From positions 1-47,809 of the forward strand of contig JABBOW010000091.1 in NCBI GenBank assembly GCA_012927595.1: a stretch of 47,809 bases of DNA. Direction: 5' to 3'. Below the pieces are notes generated by a model. It was not told where the DNA came from and searched no databases. It saw nothing but the letters and a program-made list of their open reading frames with translations. This DNA comes from Cellulomonas sp. Its GTDB lineage: Bacteria > Actinomycetota > Actinomycetes > Actinomycetales > Cellulomonadaceae. Shown here piece by piece: positions 40,009 through 47,809 of the stretch (the stretch's first letter is position 1; every line of letters begins with the position of its first letter). The position numbers and the translations under genes were made by a program.

Positions 40009-40671
40009 TCAACCGAGCCGGACGTGCCGTCCCTCGACTGTCAGGGCGCCGCGCGCGACGCGGCCGACCACGTCGACCAGGAGGGCACGCTCGACCGTCT
40101 TGATGCGCTCATGCAGGGACGCCTCGTCGTCGGCGGCGAGCACCTCGACCGCCCGCTGGGCGATGATCGGCCCGGTGTCGACACCCTCGTCGACCAGGTG
40201 GACCGTGCAGCCGGTGACCCGCACGCCGTACGCGAGAGCGTCCCGCACGCCGTGCGCACCGGGGAACGCCGGCAGCAGCGCGGGGTGGGTGTTGATGACG
40301 CGGCCGGCGAACCGGGCGAGGAACGAGGCCCCGAGGATCCGCATGAAGCCCGCGCTGACGACGAGCGTCGGGCTGAAGACCCCCACCGCGGCCGCGAGCG
40401 CGACGTCCCACGCGGCGCGGTCCGCGAAGTCGGCGGGCCGCACGACGACGGTCGCCACGCCCGCTGCCCTGGCCAGGTCGAGGCCGCCTGCGCCTGGGTC
40501 GTCGCTCAGCACGCCGACCACGCGGGCACCGAAGGCGGGGTCGGAGCGGGCGGCGAGGAGCGCTGCGAGGTTCGAGCCGCCGCCCGAGACGAGCACGACG
40601 ACCCGAGCCGGGGGCGGGACGACGGCGGGCCGAGGAGGCCTCGACGGTGTCGACGGGCTCGATGCTGGCAC
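40009..40671 (-). CDS. purN: Phosphoribosylglycinamide formyltransferase
   Basis: A 220-residue enzyme transferring formyl from 10-formyl-THF to GAR in purine synthesis. VVVLVSGGGSNLAALL binds the phosphate; catalytic Asn and His are in INTHPALLPAFPGAHG, and Asp in VDEGVDTGPII. I chose GTG 40671 because TAGGGT sits 7 nt upstream; the open frame extends to 40905 but the extra segment is Arg/Pro-rich and non-homologous. It is normally followed at once by purH; here tetR and the epimerase intervene. Confidence 0.92.
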   Translation of the reverse strand: MPASSPSTPSRPPRPAVVPPPARVVVLVSGGGSNLAALLAARSDPAFGARVVGVLSDDPGAGGLDLARAAGVATVVVRPADFADRAAWDVALAAAVGVFSPTLVVSAGFMRILGASFLARFAGRVINTHPALLPAFPGAHGVRDALAYGVRVTGCTVHLVDEGVDTGPIIAQRAVEVLAADDEASLHERIKTVERALLVDVVGRVARGALTVEGRHVRLG

Positions 40672-40678
40672 AGGACCG

Positions 40679-40684
40679 ACCCTA
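40679..40684 (-). promoter_or_regulatory. -10 box giving a leaderless purN mRNA
   Basis: TAGGGT (TANNNT) is separated by exactly 7 nt from GTG 40671. This decides the start and shows purN has its own promoter. No ZTP aptamer is present here. Confidence 0.5.
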
Positions 40685-40768
40685 GCGGCCCTCGGGTCGT
40701 CGTCGAGCGGCGCGGTCGGCGAGCGGGCACCGCGCTGAGGACCCGGGTGCATGGGCGAGAATGCTCGG

Positions 40769-41320
40769 GTGAGCAACCCGTACGCACCGCCGTCCGGCGA
40801 TCGCACACGCGCCGACCAGCACCCCGACCCGCGCCCGGACCATCGCGACACGGGACCGACGTCCGGCCCGGGCCGCCTCCCCGGGCCCCAGCGGCCACCC
40901 GTCACACCGCCCCGATCGCCCGATCCCGCGGCGGTGCTGCGCGGGAGTCGTCAGATCGTGCACTTCGGCCTCTTCATGCTCGCGGCGATCCTCCTGAGCG
41001 TGCTGAACCTGCCGTGGAAGGTCGCGTCGGTCGGGTTCCTCGTCGCCGCCGTCGTCACGGGGATCCGCGCACTTGTCACGATCGTCCGTGGACGGGTGCG
41101 CGGCTCGCTCGTGCCGATGCTCGTCCTCGGACTGATCTTCTCGGTGCTGTTCTCGATGACGCTGCTAGCGACGTTCGCGACATGGCCGCTGCAGGTCAAG
41201 CAGCAGGAGTGCCTGCGCGGCGCACTGACGATCTCCGCGAAGTCGGCGTGCCAGCGCGAGCTCGAGCAGGGCCTGAAGGACTGGGAGCAACAGCTGCGCC
41301 ACCGGTCGGCCGGCGGCTGA
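40769..41320 (+). CDS. Hypothetical membrane protein
   Basis: A 183-residue protein I do not recognise. The N-terminal 55 residues are Pro/Arg/Asp-rich and probably disordered (SNPYAPPSGD at the start), followed by three hydrophobic segments (about 66-83, 86-103 and 113-135) and a charged C-terminus with two cysteines in ECLRGALTISAKSACQREL. GTG 40769 is preferred over ATG 40751 because GAGAAT lies 6 nt upstream as a -10. It lies on the opposite strand between the DUF6350 and purN genes. Confidence 0.6.
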   Translation: MSNPYAPPSGDRTRADQHPDPRPDHRDTGPTSGPGRLPGPQRPPVTPPRSPDPAAVLRGSRQIVHFGLFMLAAILLSVLNLPWKVASVGFLVAAVVTGIRALVTIVRGRVRGSLVPMLVLGLIFSVLFSMTLLATFATWPLQVKQQECLRGALTISAKSACQRELEQGLKDWEQQLRHRSAGG

Positions 41321-41355
41321 GGGGTCGGACGCGAGTCTGAGCCTGGGGCGTCAGA

Positions 41356-42693
41356 TCACTCGGTGGGATCGTTCGAGGTCGTCGGGACCCGGACAGGGCG
41401 CACCGTGGCGGGCTCCGGGGTGTCGGCGCCCCGGGCCAGCGCGTCGTGCCACGCCCGACCGACCCGCGCCCTGACCGCAGGGTCGAACGGGAGCACCGCA
41501 AGGAACGTGCCGATCAGGACGCCGCCGGCTGTCGCGGCCCCGATGACGAGCCCGGACGCACCCACGTCTGCCATCCGACCCGGTCCGAGCGCGCCGCTCG
41601 CGAGCACGACGAGGTGCCCCCCGCCCCCCCCCGCCGCGACCGCCGCCGCGACGCACGCCAGTACGTCGTCGGTCCACCGCACCGCGACGAGCCGTCGGCG
41701 CAGCCACGACCCCGCGACGAGCCCGGTCACGACCAGCACCAGGGGCACCGCGGTGAGCAGCCCGCCGGCTGCGTCGGGCTGCGGCAGGGCGCCTAGGAGC
41801 GGGATCGCCGGCAACGGCCCGGACACGACGGCCGCTCCAGAGAAGACCGTGCCGGTCCCCACCTGGAAGCCGGGACCTGCGAGCCACGACAGAGCCCACA
41901 CGACGAGGTTCGGCACGAAGGCGACCTCGGCGACGGCGAGCACGCCACCCCCGACCGGGTCCAGCCCCAACGACCCGACGATGTCGGTGATCGTCGTCCG
42001 TCCCGCCAGGACCCACAGCACGACAGTGGCCGAGGCGGCCACCAGGAGCAGCGCGACCGAGAGCGTCCCGGCGACAGCGCCCGTGCGGATCGGTGGGGCG
42101 AGCCGAGACCACACGGGGCGCAGGACGTCGCGCAGCGAGCGCGCCTCGGGCCGGCGCGCCAGCCCGCCAGCGAGCCCGAGGCCGGAGACGACTACCGCAC
42201 CGAGCGCCGCGAGGAGCGCGTCGGCGACCGAGGCGCGGACCAGGAGTGCGACGGCGACGGCGATCGCGGTGTACCCGCCGACACCCGCTGCCCAGGACAG
42301 CACGGTGGCGTTCCCCGACCGCCGAGCCGACACGTAGCACGCGAACACCGCGAGCAGGGTCACCCCCAAGGGCGTCAACGTGAGGACGTCGCCCGCCACG
42401 GTCAGGGGGACACCGTGCGCGAGCAGCCACACCGCGCCGCCGAACGCCACCGGCCGCGTCCAGGGGACGCCGGCGTTGGTGGGGTCCGCCGACGTCACGA
42501 CGTACGCCGTCACGGTCGGCAGCACGACGATGAGCAGGGAGAGCAGAGCGCCCTGCAGGCCGGCGAGCAGACCGCCGACCCAGCGGGGTGCACCGTCGAG
42601 GTCGCTCGCGAAGAAACGCGGGGTGCCGTCGTCGGACGTCAGGACACGCCGACGCAGCCGGTCGAGCCGGTCGGTGCCAGACGAGTCGCTCAC
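41356..42693 (-). CDS. DUF6350 family polytopic membrane protein
   Basis: About 445 residues with roughly ten hydrophobic segments. It matches in position and character the actinobacterial DUF6350 membrane proteins encoded between sucD and purN. Recognisable stretches are WVGGLLAGLQGALLSLL, FVPNLVVWALSWLAGPGFQVG and a Gly-run GGGGG near residue 360. Function is unknown. GTG 42693 is preferred (GACCAT 6 nt upstream); GTG/ATG starts further out at 42732 would add 13 residues. The coding strand has a 9-G and a 6-G run that could slip. Confidence 0.72.
   Translation of the reverse strand: MSDSSGTDRLDRLRRRVLTSDDGTPRFFASDLDGAPRWVGGLLAGLQGALLSLLIVVLPTVTAYVVTSADPTNAGVPWTRPVAFGGAVWLLAHGVPLTVAGDVLTLTPLGVTLLAVFACYVSARRSGNATVLSWAAGVGGYTAIAVAVALLVRASVADALLAALGAVVVSGLGLAGGLARRPEARSLRDVLRPVWSRLAPPIRTGAVAGTLSVALLLVAASATVVLWVLAGRTTITDIVGSLGLDPVGGGVLAVAEVAFVPNLVVWALSWLAGPGFQVGTGTVFSGAAVVSGPLPAIPLLGALPQPDAAGGLLTAVPLVLVVTGLVAGSWLRRRLVAVRWTDDVLACVAAAVAAGGGGGHLVVLASGALGPGRMADVGASGLVIGAATAGGVLIGTFLAVLPFDPAVRARVGRAWHDALARGADTPEPATVRPVRVPTTSNDPTE
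41617..41632 (-). repeat. Homopolymer tract in the DUF6350 gene
   Basis: On the plus strand six C, one G, then nine C; on the coding strand G9-C-G6, encoding five glycines. It is the longest homopolymer I noticed in the window. Confidence 0.85.
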
Positions 42694-42770
42694 CTCACCA
42701 TGGTCGCCGCTCGGACGCGACCGACGAGGCAACCTGCCCGGCGCGCCGTGATTGGCGGGCCGGCCAGGCG

Positions 42771-43661
42771 TCAGGAGAGCAGGGCGCGCGCGATCGCGGC
42801 CGTCTCGCTCGGCGTCTTGCCGACCTTGACCCCGGCGGCCTGGAGGGCCTCCTTCTTCGCCTGCGCTGTTCCGGCCGAGCCGGACACGATGGCGCCCGCA
42901 TGGCCCATGGTCTTGCCCTCGGGCGCGGTGAAGCCTGCGACGTAACCGACGACCGGCTTCGTGACGTGGGCCTGGATGTACGCCGCAGCGCGCTCCTCGG
43001 CGTCCCCGCCGATCTCACCGATGAGCACGATGACCTCGGTCTCGGGGTCGGCCTCGAACGCCTCGAGCGCGTCGATGTGCGTCGTACCGATGATCGGGTC
43101 ACCGCCGATGCCGATCGCGGTGGAGAACCCGAGGTCACGCAGCTCGTACATCATCTGGTACGTCAGCGTCCCGGACTTCGAGACGAGACCGATCCGCCCC
43201 GGGCCGGTGATGTCGGCCGGGATGATCCCGACGTTCGACTTCCCGGGGCTGATCAGGCCGGGGCAGTTCGGGCCGATCAGCCGCGTGCCCTTGGCGCGCG
43301 CGTACGTGAAGAACTCGGCCGTGTCCGCGACCGGAACACCCTCGGTGATGATGACCGCCAGCGGGATGCCAGCGTCGACCGCCTCGATGACTGCGGCCTT
43401 GGTGTGGGCCGGCGGCACGAAGATGACGGACACGTCGGCGCCGGTCGCGGCGATGGCCTGCGTCACCGTGCCGAACACCGGGACCGCGACGGTCCCGCCG
43501 TCGTGCGCCGGGAAGTCGACGGACGTGCCTGCCTTGCGCGGGTTCACGCCGCCGACGACCTGGGTGCCGCTCGCGAGCATGCGCGCCGTGTGCTTCTGGC
43601 CCTCGGAGCCCGTCATGCCCTGGACGATGACCTTGGAGGACTCGGTCAGAAAGATCGCCAT
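42771..43661 (-). CDS. sucD: Succinyl-CoA ligase, alpha subunit
   Basis: A 296-residue subunit. CoA-binding Rossmann fold ([15 protein letters not shown]), [17 protein letters not shown], and the phosphohistidine His244 in [11 protein letters not shown]. It makes succinate and ATP/GTP from succinyl-CoA in the TCA cycle with SucC. ATG 43661 lies 39 bp after sucC on the same strand. The DUF6350 gene follows, as in many actinobacteria. Confidence 0.96.
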   Translation of the reverse strand: MAIFLTESSKVIVQGMTGSEGQKHTARMLASGTQVVGGVNPRKAGTSVDFPAHDGGTVAVPVFGTVTQAIAATGADVSVIFVPPAHTKAAVIEAVDAGIPLAVIITEGVPVADTAEFFTYARAKGTRLIGPNCPGLISPGKSNVGIIPADITGPGRIGLVSKSGTLTYQMMYELRDLGFSTAIGIGGDPIIGTTHIDALEAFEADPETEVIVLIGEIGGDAEERAAAYIQAHVTKPVVGYVAGFTAPEGKTMGHAGAIVSGSAGTAQAKKEALQAAGVKVGKTPSETAAIARALLS

Positions 43662-43700
43662 GTCAGTTGTTTCTCTCGTCTCGTCGAAAAGTCAGGGGGC

Positions 43701-44876
43701 TCAGGCGTTGGCCAGCTCGGCGGCCTTGTCGGCCCCGCCGTCCATCGTGTCCGCGAGTGTCACCAGTGGGTGCGCGGCGTCGGCGAGGATCCGGCGCCCC
43801 TCGACGACGTTGTTGCCGTCCAGTCGCACGACGAGCGGCTTCGTCGCGTGGTCGCCGAGGATCTCGAGCGCCGCGACGATGCCGTTGGCGACCGCGTCGC
43901 ACGCCGTGATACCCCCGAAGACGTTGACGAACACGGACCTCACCTGCGGGTCGGACAGGATGATGTCGAGCCCGGCAGCCATGACCTCGGCCGAGGCGCC
44001 GCCCCCGATGTCGAGGAAGTTTGCGGGGCGCACACCGCCGTGCGCCTCACCGGCGTAGGCGACGACGTCGAGCGTGCTCATGACGAGCCCCGCACCGTTG
44101 CCGATGATGCCGACCGAGCCGTCGAGCTTGACGTAGTTGAGCGAATTCTCCTTGGCGCGCGCCTCGAGCGGGTCGGCCGCGGCGGCGTCGTCGAGCTCGG
44201 CGTGGTCGGGGTGACGGAACCCCGCGTTCTCGTCGAGCGTGACCTTGCCGTCGAGCGCGACGATGTCACCGGCCTCGGTGAGCACGAGCGGGTTGACCTC
44301 GACCAGCGTCGCGTCCTCGCTCTTGTACACGTCCCAGAGCCGCTGCAGCACGACGGCGACCTTCGGGGCGACGTCGGCGTCGAAGCCTGCGGCCGCCACG
44401 ATCTCGTCCGCCTTCACCTGGTCGATGCCGACCAGCGGGTCGACCGCGACCTTCGCGAGGGCGTCGGGGCGCTCCACGGCGAGCTGCTCGATCTCCATGC
44501 CACCCTCGACGCTCGCCATCGCGAGGCACCGGCGCTCGGCCCGGTCGAGCAGCACCGAGAAGTAGTACTCCTTGGCGATCTTCGCGCCCGCGGCGATCAT
44601 CACGCGGTGGACCGTGTGGCCCTTGATGTCCATGCCGAGGATCTCCGACGCCTTCGCCTCGGCGTCGGCAGCCGACGTGGCGAGCTTGACGCCGCCGGCC
44701 TTGCCGCGACCGCCGACCTTGACCTGCGCCTTGACGACGACGACACCCGGCTCGCCGCCGAGCAGCTGCTCGGCGCCCGCGCGGGCCTCCGCGGGCGTGG
44801 TGGCGACGACGCCGCCGAGCACGGGCACGCCGTGCTTCTCGAAGATGTCACGTGCCTGGTACTCGAACAGGTCCAC
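43701..44876 (-). CDS. sucC: Succinyl-CoA ligase, beta subunit
   Basis: A 391-residue ATP-grasp subunit: [19 protein letters not shown] at the start, [39 protein letters not shown], and the C-terminal [23 protein letters not shown] and [15 protein letters not shown] 44876 with GGAAGG about 10 nt upstream. First gene of sucCD; its promoter shares an inverted repeat with icd. Confidence 0.96.
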   Translation of the reverse strand: MDLFEYQARDIFEKHGVPVLGGVVATTPAEARAGAEQLLGGEPGVVVVKAQVKVGGRGKAGGVKLATSAADAEAKASEILGMDIKGHTVHRVMIAAGAKIAKEYYFSVLLDRAERRCLAMASVEGGMEIEQLAVERPDALAKVAVDPLVGIDQVKADEIVAAAGFDADVAPKVAVVLQRLWDVYKSEDATLVEVNPLVLTEAGDIVALDGKVTLDENAGFRHPDHAELDDAAAADPLEARAKENSLNYVKLDGSVGIIGNGAGLVMSTLDVVAYAGEAHGGVRPANFLDIGGGASAEVMAAGLDIILSDPQVRSVFVNVFGGITACDAVANGIVAALEILGDHATKPLVVRLDGNNVVEGRRILADAAHPLVTLADTMDGGADKAAELANA

Positions 44877-44932
44877 CTGGCTTGGTCCTTCCGTCGACCC
44901 GCGTGACCTGGTCTGGCCGCGTCGCCCGCTCG

Positions 44933-44969
44933 ATCGTAGCCGCGGCGACGAACTATCTTCACATCGAGA
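44933..44969 (-). promoter_or_regulatory. sucC promoter with icd-like inverted repeat
   Basis: TACGAT (complement of 44933-44938) is a -10; 17 bp upstream TGAAGA (44956-44961) acts as -35. TCTCGATGTGAAGA (44956-44969) overlaps the -35 and resembles the icd element in 11 of 14 positions. Outside it, GGCGAC (44944-44949) and GTCGCC (44973-44978), with ACATC-GAGA-GATGT inside, can fold into a hairpin that may also end pcrA transcription. Confidence 0.5.
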
Positions 44970-44993
44970 GATGTCGCCTCGGACACACCGGCG

Positions 44994-47588
44994 TCAGAGC
45001 TTCGTGACGGGCGAGAACCGCAGCAGCAGGCGTTTGGTCCCTTCGGTGCCGAAGTCGACCTTCGCGACCGCGTTGGCACCCGAGCTCTCGAGACCGATCA
45101 CGGTGCCGAGCCCGTACGCGTCGTGCGTGACGCGGTCGCCGATCGCGAGGTCCGGGACCGTTCCCTCGGGTTGCGGCGTCGAGGGTCCGAACGTCGCACC
45201 GCCCGCCGCACGGGGCGCCGCCGAGCCCGCTCGCGGCGTCGAGGTCGACCCGCTGCGCGGCGACGAGCCTGTGCGGGACGACGGACCCGCGGTGCGTGAC
45301 CCGGACCCGCCCGAACCGTACCCACCGGAGACATAGCCGCCCGAGCCGTGGCCGCCCGACCCGTACCCCCCCGAGCCGTACGCAGGTCGACGCAGCGTGT
45401 CCATGCTCGACTCACGGCGCCGCCAGTCGACGACCTCCTCCGGCAGGTCGTCGAGGAACCGGCTCGCAGGGAACTCGTTGGGCACACCCCACGACGTACG
45501 AACAGCCGCACGCGAGACGTACAACCGCTCGCGGGCACGGGTCAGGCCGACGTACGCGAGTCGGCGCTCCTCGGCCAGCTGGTCGGTGTCGGCCAGCGAA
45601 CGCATGTGGGGGAACGTGCCGTCCTCCATCCCGGTGAGGAACACCACCGGAAACTCGAGGCCCTTCGCGGTGTGCAGGGTCATGAGCGTCACGACGCCCT
45701 GGTCGACGCCGCTGCTCTCGCCGTCGTCCGACGGGATCTGGTCCGAGTCGGCGACGAGCGAGATGCGCTCGAGGAAGTCCGCAAGGTCGCCCTCGGGGTC
45801 CGCCTGGGCGAACTCGCTCGCGACCGCATGGAGCTCGGCGAGGTTCTCGACCCGGGACTGGTCCTGCGGGTCCTCGCTCGCCCGCAGCTCCGCGAGGTAG
45901 CCGGTCCGGTCAAGCACCGCGCCGAGGACCTCGGCCGGACCCGTCCCGGCCGCGGCGAGCGAGCGCAGGTCGGTCATCATCGTCGCGAACGCCGCGAGGC
46001 CAGTGATCGCCCTGGTGCCGAGCCCCGGCACCTCGTCGAGGCGCCCGAGCGCCGAACCGAACGAGATGCGCTCGCGCTCGGCGAACCCCGCGACCATGGC
46101 CTCCGAACGGTCGCCCAGGCCGCGCTTGGGGACGTTGAGGATGCGGCGCAGGTTGACGTCGTCGTCCGGGTTCGCGATCGCCCGCAGGTAGGCGACCGCA
46201 TCCTTGATCTCGCGCCGCTCGTAGAACCGCGTCCCGCCGACCACCTTGTAGGGCAGGCCGACCCGGATCAACACCTCCTCCAGGGCGCGGGACTGCGCGT
46301 TCGCGCGGTAGAACACCGCGACATCACCAGGACGCACGCCGTCCGAGTCGCCCAACCGATCGATCTCCTCGGCGACGAACCGAGCCTCCTCGTGCTCGTT
46401 GTCCGCGACGTACGCGACGATCTGCGCACCCGCTCCGGAGTCGGTCCACAGCCGTTTGGGCTTGCGGTCCGAGTTGCGGGAGATGACCGCGTTCGCGGCC
46501 GAGAGGATGTTCTGCGTGGAGCGGTAGTTCTGCTCGAGCAGGATCGTGCGCGCGTCGGGGTAGTCGGCCTCGAACTCGAGGATGTTGCGGATGGTCGCAC
46601 CGCGGAACGCGTAGATCGACTGGTCGGCGTCTCCGACGACCGTGAGCTCACCGCGCGGGCCGTCGTCGGCCGCGTCCTCGCCCTGCGCGCGGCGACGCGC
46701 TCCGACCCCAGCGAGCTCGCGAACCAGCGTGTACTGCGCGTGGTTGGTGTCCTGGTACTCGTCGACGAGCACGTGCCGGAACCGCCGCCGGTAGTGCTCC
46801 GCGACGGCGGGGTACGCCTGCAGCAGGTGCACTGTCGTCATGATGAGGTCGTCGAAGTCGAGTGCGTGGGCTTGGCGCAGCCGCGCCTGGTAGCGCGTGT
46901 AGACCTGCGCGAGCACCGACTCGAAGGAGCTCGCGTCGCTGCTCGCGGTCGCCGCAAATGCCTCGGGGTCGACCAGCTCGTCCTTGAGCGCCGAGATCTT
47001 CGCGGCGAGGGCTTTGGGTGGGAACTTCTTCGAGTCGAGGTCGAGCTCGCGCGCGACCATCGTCAGCAGACGCTGCGAGTCGGCCGAGTCGTAGATCGAG
47101 AAGCTCGACCGCAGGCCGAGCGTCGCCGCCTCCCCGCGCAGGATCCGCACGCACGCGGAGTGGAAGGTCGAGACCCACATGCGCCTCGCGGACGGGCCCA
47201 CGAGCGCCGCGACGCGCTCACGCATCTCCGCGGCGGCCTTGTTGGTGAACGTGATCGCGAGGATCTCGCCCGGGTGCGCACGCCCCGTGGCCAGGAGGTA
47301 CGCGATCCGGTGCGCGAGGACGCGCGTCTTGCCGGAGCCCGCACCCGCGACGATGAGCAGCGGGCCGCCATGATGGAGCACCGCCTCGCGCTGCGGCGGG
47401 TTCAGCCCGACGAGCAGGGCCTCTGCCTCGTCGGCCGACCCGACGAGGCGACCGGTCGCGGCCTGCGTATCGACGGCCACGTCTCCGCGGGTAGGGCCGC
47501 CGTCGCGCGGGGGCGAGGCCGAGGGCAGCCGTGCGAGGTCGGCAGCGCCGAGCCCGGGCAGGGGAAGGTTCTGGAAGAGCGAGGTCAT
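44994..47588 (-). CDS. pcrA: ATP-dependent DNA helicase PcrA/UvrD
   Basis: An 864-residue SF1A helicase. Q-motif LNPPQREAV at 62-70, Walker A GAGSGKT at 82-88, LVDEYQDTNHAQY (motif II), VVGDADQSIYAFRGA (motif III), QNYRSTQNIL (motif IV) and VTLMTLHTAKGLEFPVVF (motif V), with YVGLTRARERLY (VI). After the motor a Gly-Ser-Tyr linker leads to a Tudor-like C-terminal domain (about 815-864, GDRVTHDAYGLGTVIG) that contacts RNA polymerase in relatives. Normal length for actinobacterial PcrA. TAGGCT nine nt before ATG 47588 suggests a near-leaderless mRNA. It acts in excision repair and clearing of stalled complexes. Confidence 0.95.
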   Translation of the reverse strand: MTSLFQNLPLPGLGAADLARLPSASPPRDGGPTRGDVAVDTQAATGRLVGSADEAEALLVGLNPPQREAVLHHGGPLLIVAGAGSGKTRVLAHRIAYLLATGRAHPGEILAITFTNKAAAEMRERVAALVGPSARRMWVSTFHSACVRILRGEAATLGLRSSFSIYDSADSQRLLTMVARELDLDSKKFPPKALAAKISALKDELVDPEAFAATASSDASSFESVLAQVYTRYQARLRQAHALDFDDLIMTTVHLLQAYPAVAEHYRRRFRHVLVDEYQDTNHAQYTLVRELAGVGARRRAQGEDAADDGPRGELTVVGDADQSIYAFRGATIRNILEFEADYPDARTILLEQNYRSTQNILSAANAVISRNSDRKPKRLWTDSGAGAQIVAYVADNEHEEARFVAEEIDRLGDSDGVRPGDVAVFYRANAQSRALEEVLIRVGLPYKVVGGTRFYERREIKDAVAYLRAIANPDDDVNLRRILNVPKRGLGDRSEAMVAGFAERERISFGSALGRLDEVPGLGTRAITGLAAFATMMTDLRSLAAAGTGPAEVLGAVLDRTGYLAELRASEDPQDQSRVENLAELHAVASEFAQADPEGDLADFLERISLVADSDQIPSDDGESSGVDQGVVTLMTLHTAKGLEFPVVFLTGMEDGTFPHMRSLADTDQLAEERRLAYVGLTRARERLYVSRAAVRTSWGVPNEFPASRFLDDLPEEVVDWRRRESSMDTLRRPAYGSGGYGSGGHGSGGYVSGGYGSGGSGSRTAGPSSRTGSSPRSGSTSTPRAGSAAPRAAGGATFGPSTPQPEGTVPDLAIGDRVTHDAYGLGTVIGLESSGANAVAKVDFGTEGTKRLLLRFSPVTKL
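45306..45380 (-). repeat. Five pentapeptide repeats (YGSGG type) in PcrA linker
   Basis: Residues 737-761 read as five units of the form Y/H-G/V-S-G-G, encoded by 15-bp near-repeats. A further Ser/Arg/Pro-rich stretch follows before the Tudor-like domain. Confidence 0.85.
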
Positions 47589-47641
47589 GGCTACCCCAGC
47601 CTAGGCAACCGCACCGACAGTCGTGACCTCCGACCGCCTGC

Positions 47642-47711
47642 GTCAGCCCTGGCGCATCAACCCGGGAGCGTCAACTCGGGAGCGTCAACCCGGGAGCGTC
47701 AACCCTGGAGC
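47642..47711 (-). repeat. Five 14-bp tandem repeats at a gene's stop codon
   Basis: Units at 47642, 47656, 47670, 47684 and 47698: GTCAGCCCTGGCGC, ATCAACCCGGGAGC, GTCAACTCGGGAGC, GTCAACCCGGGAGC, GTCAACCCTGGAGC. Each carries TGA on the minus strand. The last unit includes the stop (47699-47701) of the upstream gene. Because 14 is not a multiple of 3, the array holds a stop in every minus frame. Confidence 0.9.
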
Positions 47712-47809
47712 ACGAGCACCGACTGCTGTAACCGCAAAGACGTCTCGGCGAGGTCGCGCGCGGCCTCGCGGATGCCGTCGAGGGCCGCGGTCGTGCGCAG
47801 CGACGCGCG
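47699..47809 (-). CDS. 3' end of an unidentified gene (5' part outside window)
   Basis: An open minus-strand frame runs from the right edge to TGA at 47699-47701, giving 36 residues that end in SLRLQQSVLVLQG. The stretch is amphipathic and helical in character (TTAALDGIREAARDLAET), and codon third positions are mostly G or C as in neighbouring genes. I cannot assign a family. It lies upstream of pcrA on the same strand; the 14-bp repeat and pcrA promoter separate them. Confidence 0.5.
   Translation of the reverse strand, partial: RASLRTTAALDGIREAARDLAETSLRLQQSVLVLQG

Noticed and set aside
47699-47809. Naming the right-edge gene as chorismate mutase from its position next to pcrA
   Set aside because: The 36 visible residues show no chorismate mutase motif; position alone is not enough.

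Overview
The window is about 48 kb of very GC-rich DNA (I estimate 70-73% G+C by eye). GTG starts are frequent, gene junctions often overlap as ATGA or GTGA, and several genes look leaderless. Together with an actinobacterial gene neighbourhood (sucCD - DUF6350 - purN - purH - DUF3017 - mdh - icd), two ROK-controlled sugar transporters and large secreted polysaccharide and nucleic-acid hydrolases, this suggests an actinomycete of the Micrococcales, probably Cellulomonas or a close relative. The genus is inference from gene content only.

Layout. 1-478: 3' end of galactokinase. 617-3611: three-gene operon for a MacB-like ABC exporter (membrane-fusion protein, ATPase, FtsX-type permease). 3621-4433 (-): exonuclease III. 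4593-9614 (-): a 1673-residue secreted nuclease/5'-nucleotidase fusion preceded by a PHO box. 9831-12090 (-): glyA-folD behind a ZTP riboswitch. 12303-14588: fetB-like permease, a GNAT acetyltransferase and purU. 14611-18864 (-): ROK regulator plus a xylFGH-like sugar ABC operon. 19003-24804 (-): a 1933-residue secreted amylopullulanase. 25074-27658 (-): icd, mdh and a DUF167 gene. 27876-33345 (-): ROK regulator and a multiple-monosaccharide (ChvE/GguAB-type) ABC operon. 33611-34543: an aquaporin-family channel. 34618-36364: DUF3017 protein and a ferredoxin-reductase-like flavoprotein. 36392-40671: purH with its own ZTP riboswitch, a divergent tetR/epimerase pair, and purN. 40769-42693: two membrane proteins. 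42771-44876 (-): sucCD. 44994-47588 (-): pcrA/uvrD helicase. 47699-47809 (-): 3' end of an unidentified gene, with a 14-bp tandem repeat at its stop codon.

How it fits together. One theme is one-carbon and purine metabolism (glyA, folD, purU, purN, purH). Two of its transcription units begin with ZTP aptamers, so they should respond to the folate-stress alarmone ZTP/ZMP. A second theme is the TCA cycle (icd, mdh, sucCD); icd and sucC share a similar inverted repeat in their promoters. A third is scavenging: starch and pullulan breakdown outside the cell, two ROK-linked sugar importers, and a PHO-box-linked enzyme able in principle to degrade extracellular DNA and dephosphorylate the nucleotides. 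The purine/TCA genes form a neighbourhood that is compact in many actinobacteria; here it is split by the sugar genes and by a tetR/epimerase pair inserted between purN and purH.

I saw no tRNA, rRNA, insertion sequence, prophage or CRISPR array, and no gene-free stretch longer than 300 bases. The content is mostly core genome. The most interesting signals are regulatory: two riboswitches, the PHO box, operator-like palindromes and a purH promoter whose -10 box overlaps the tetR stop codon.
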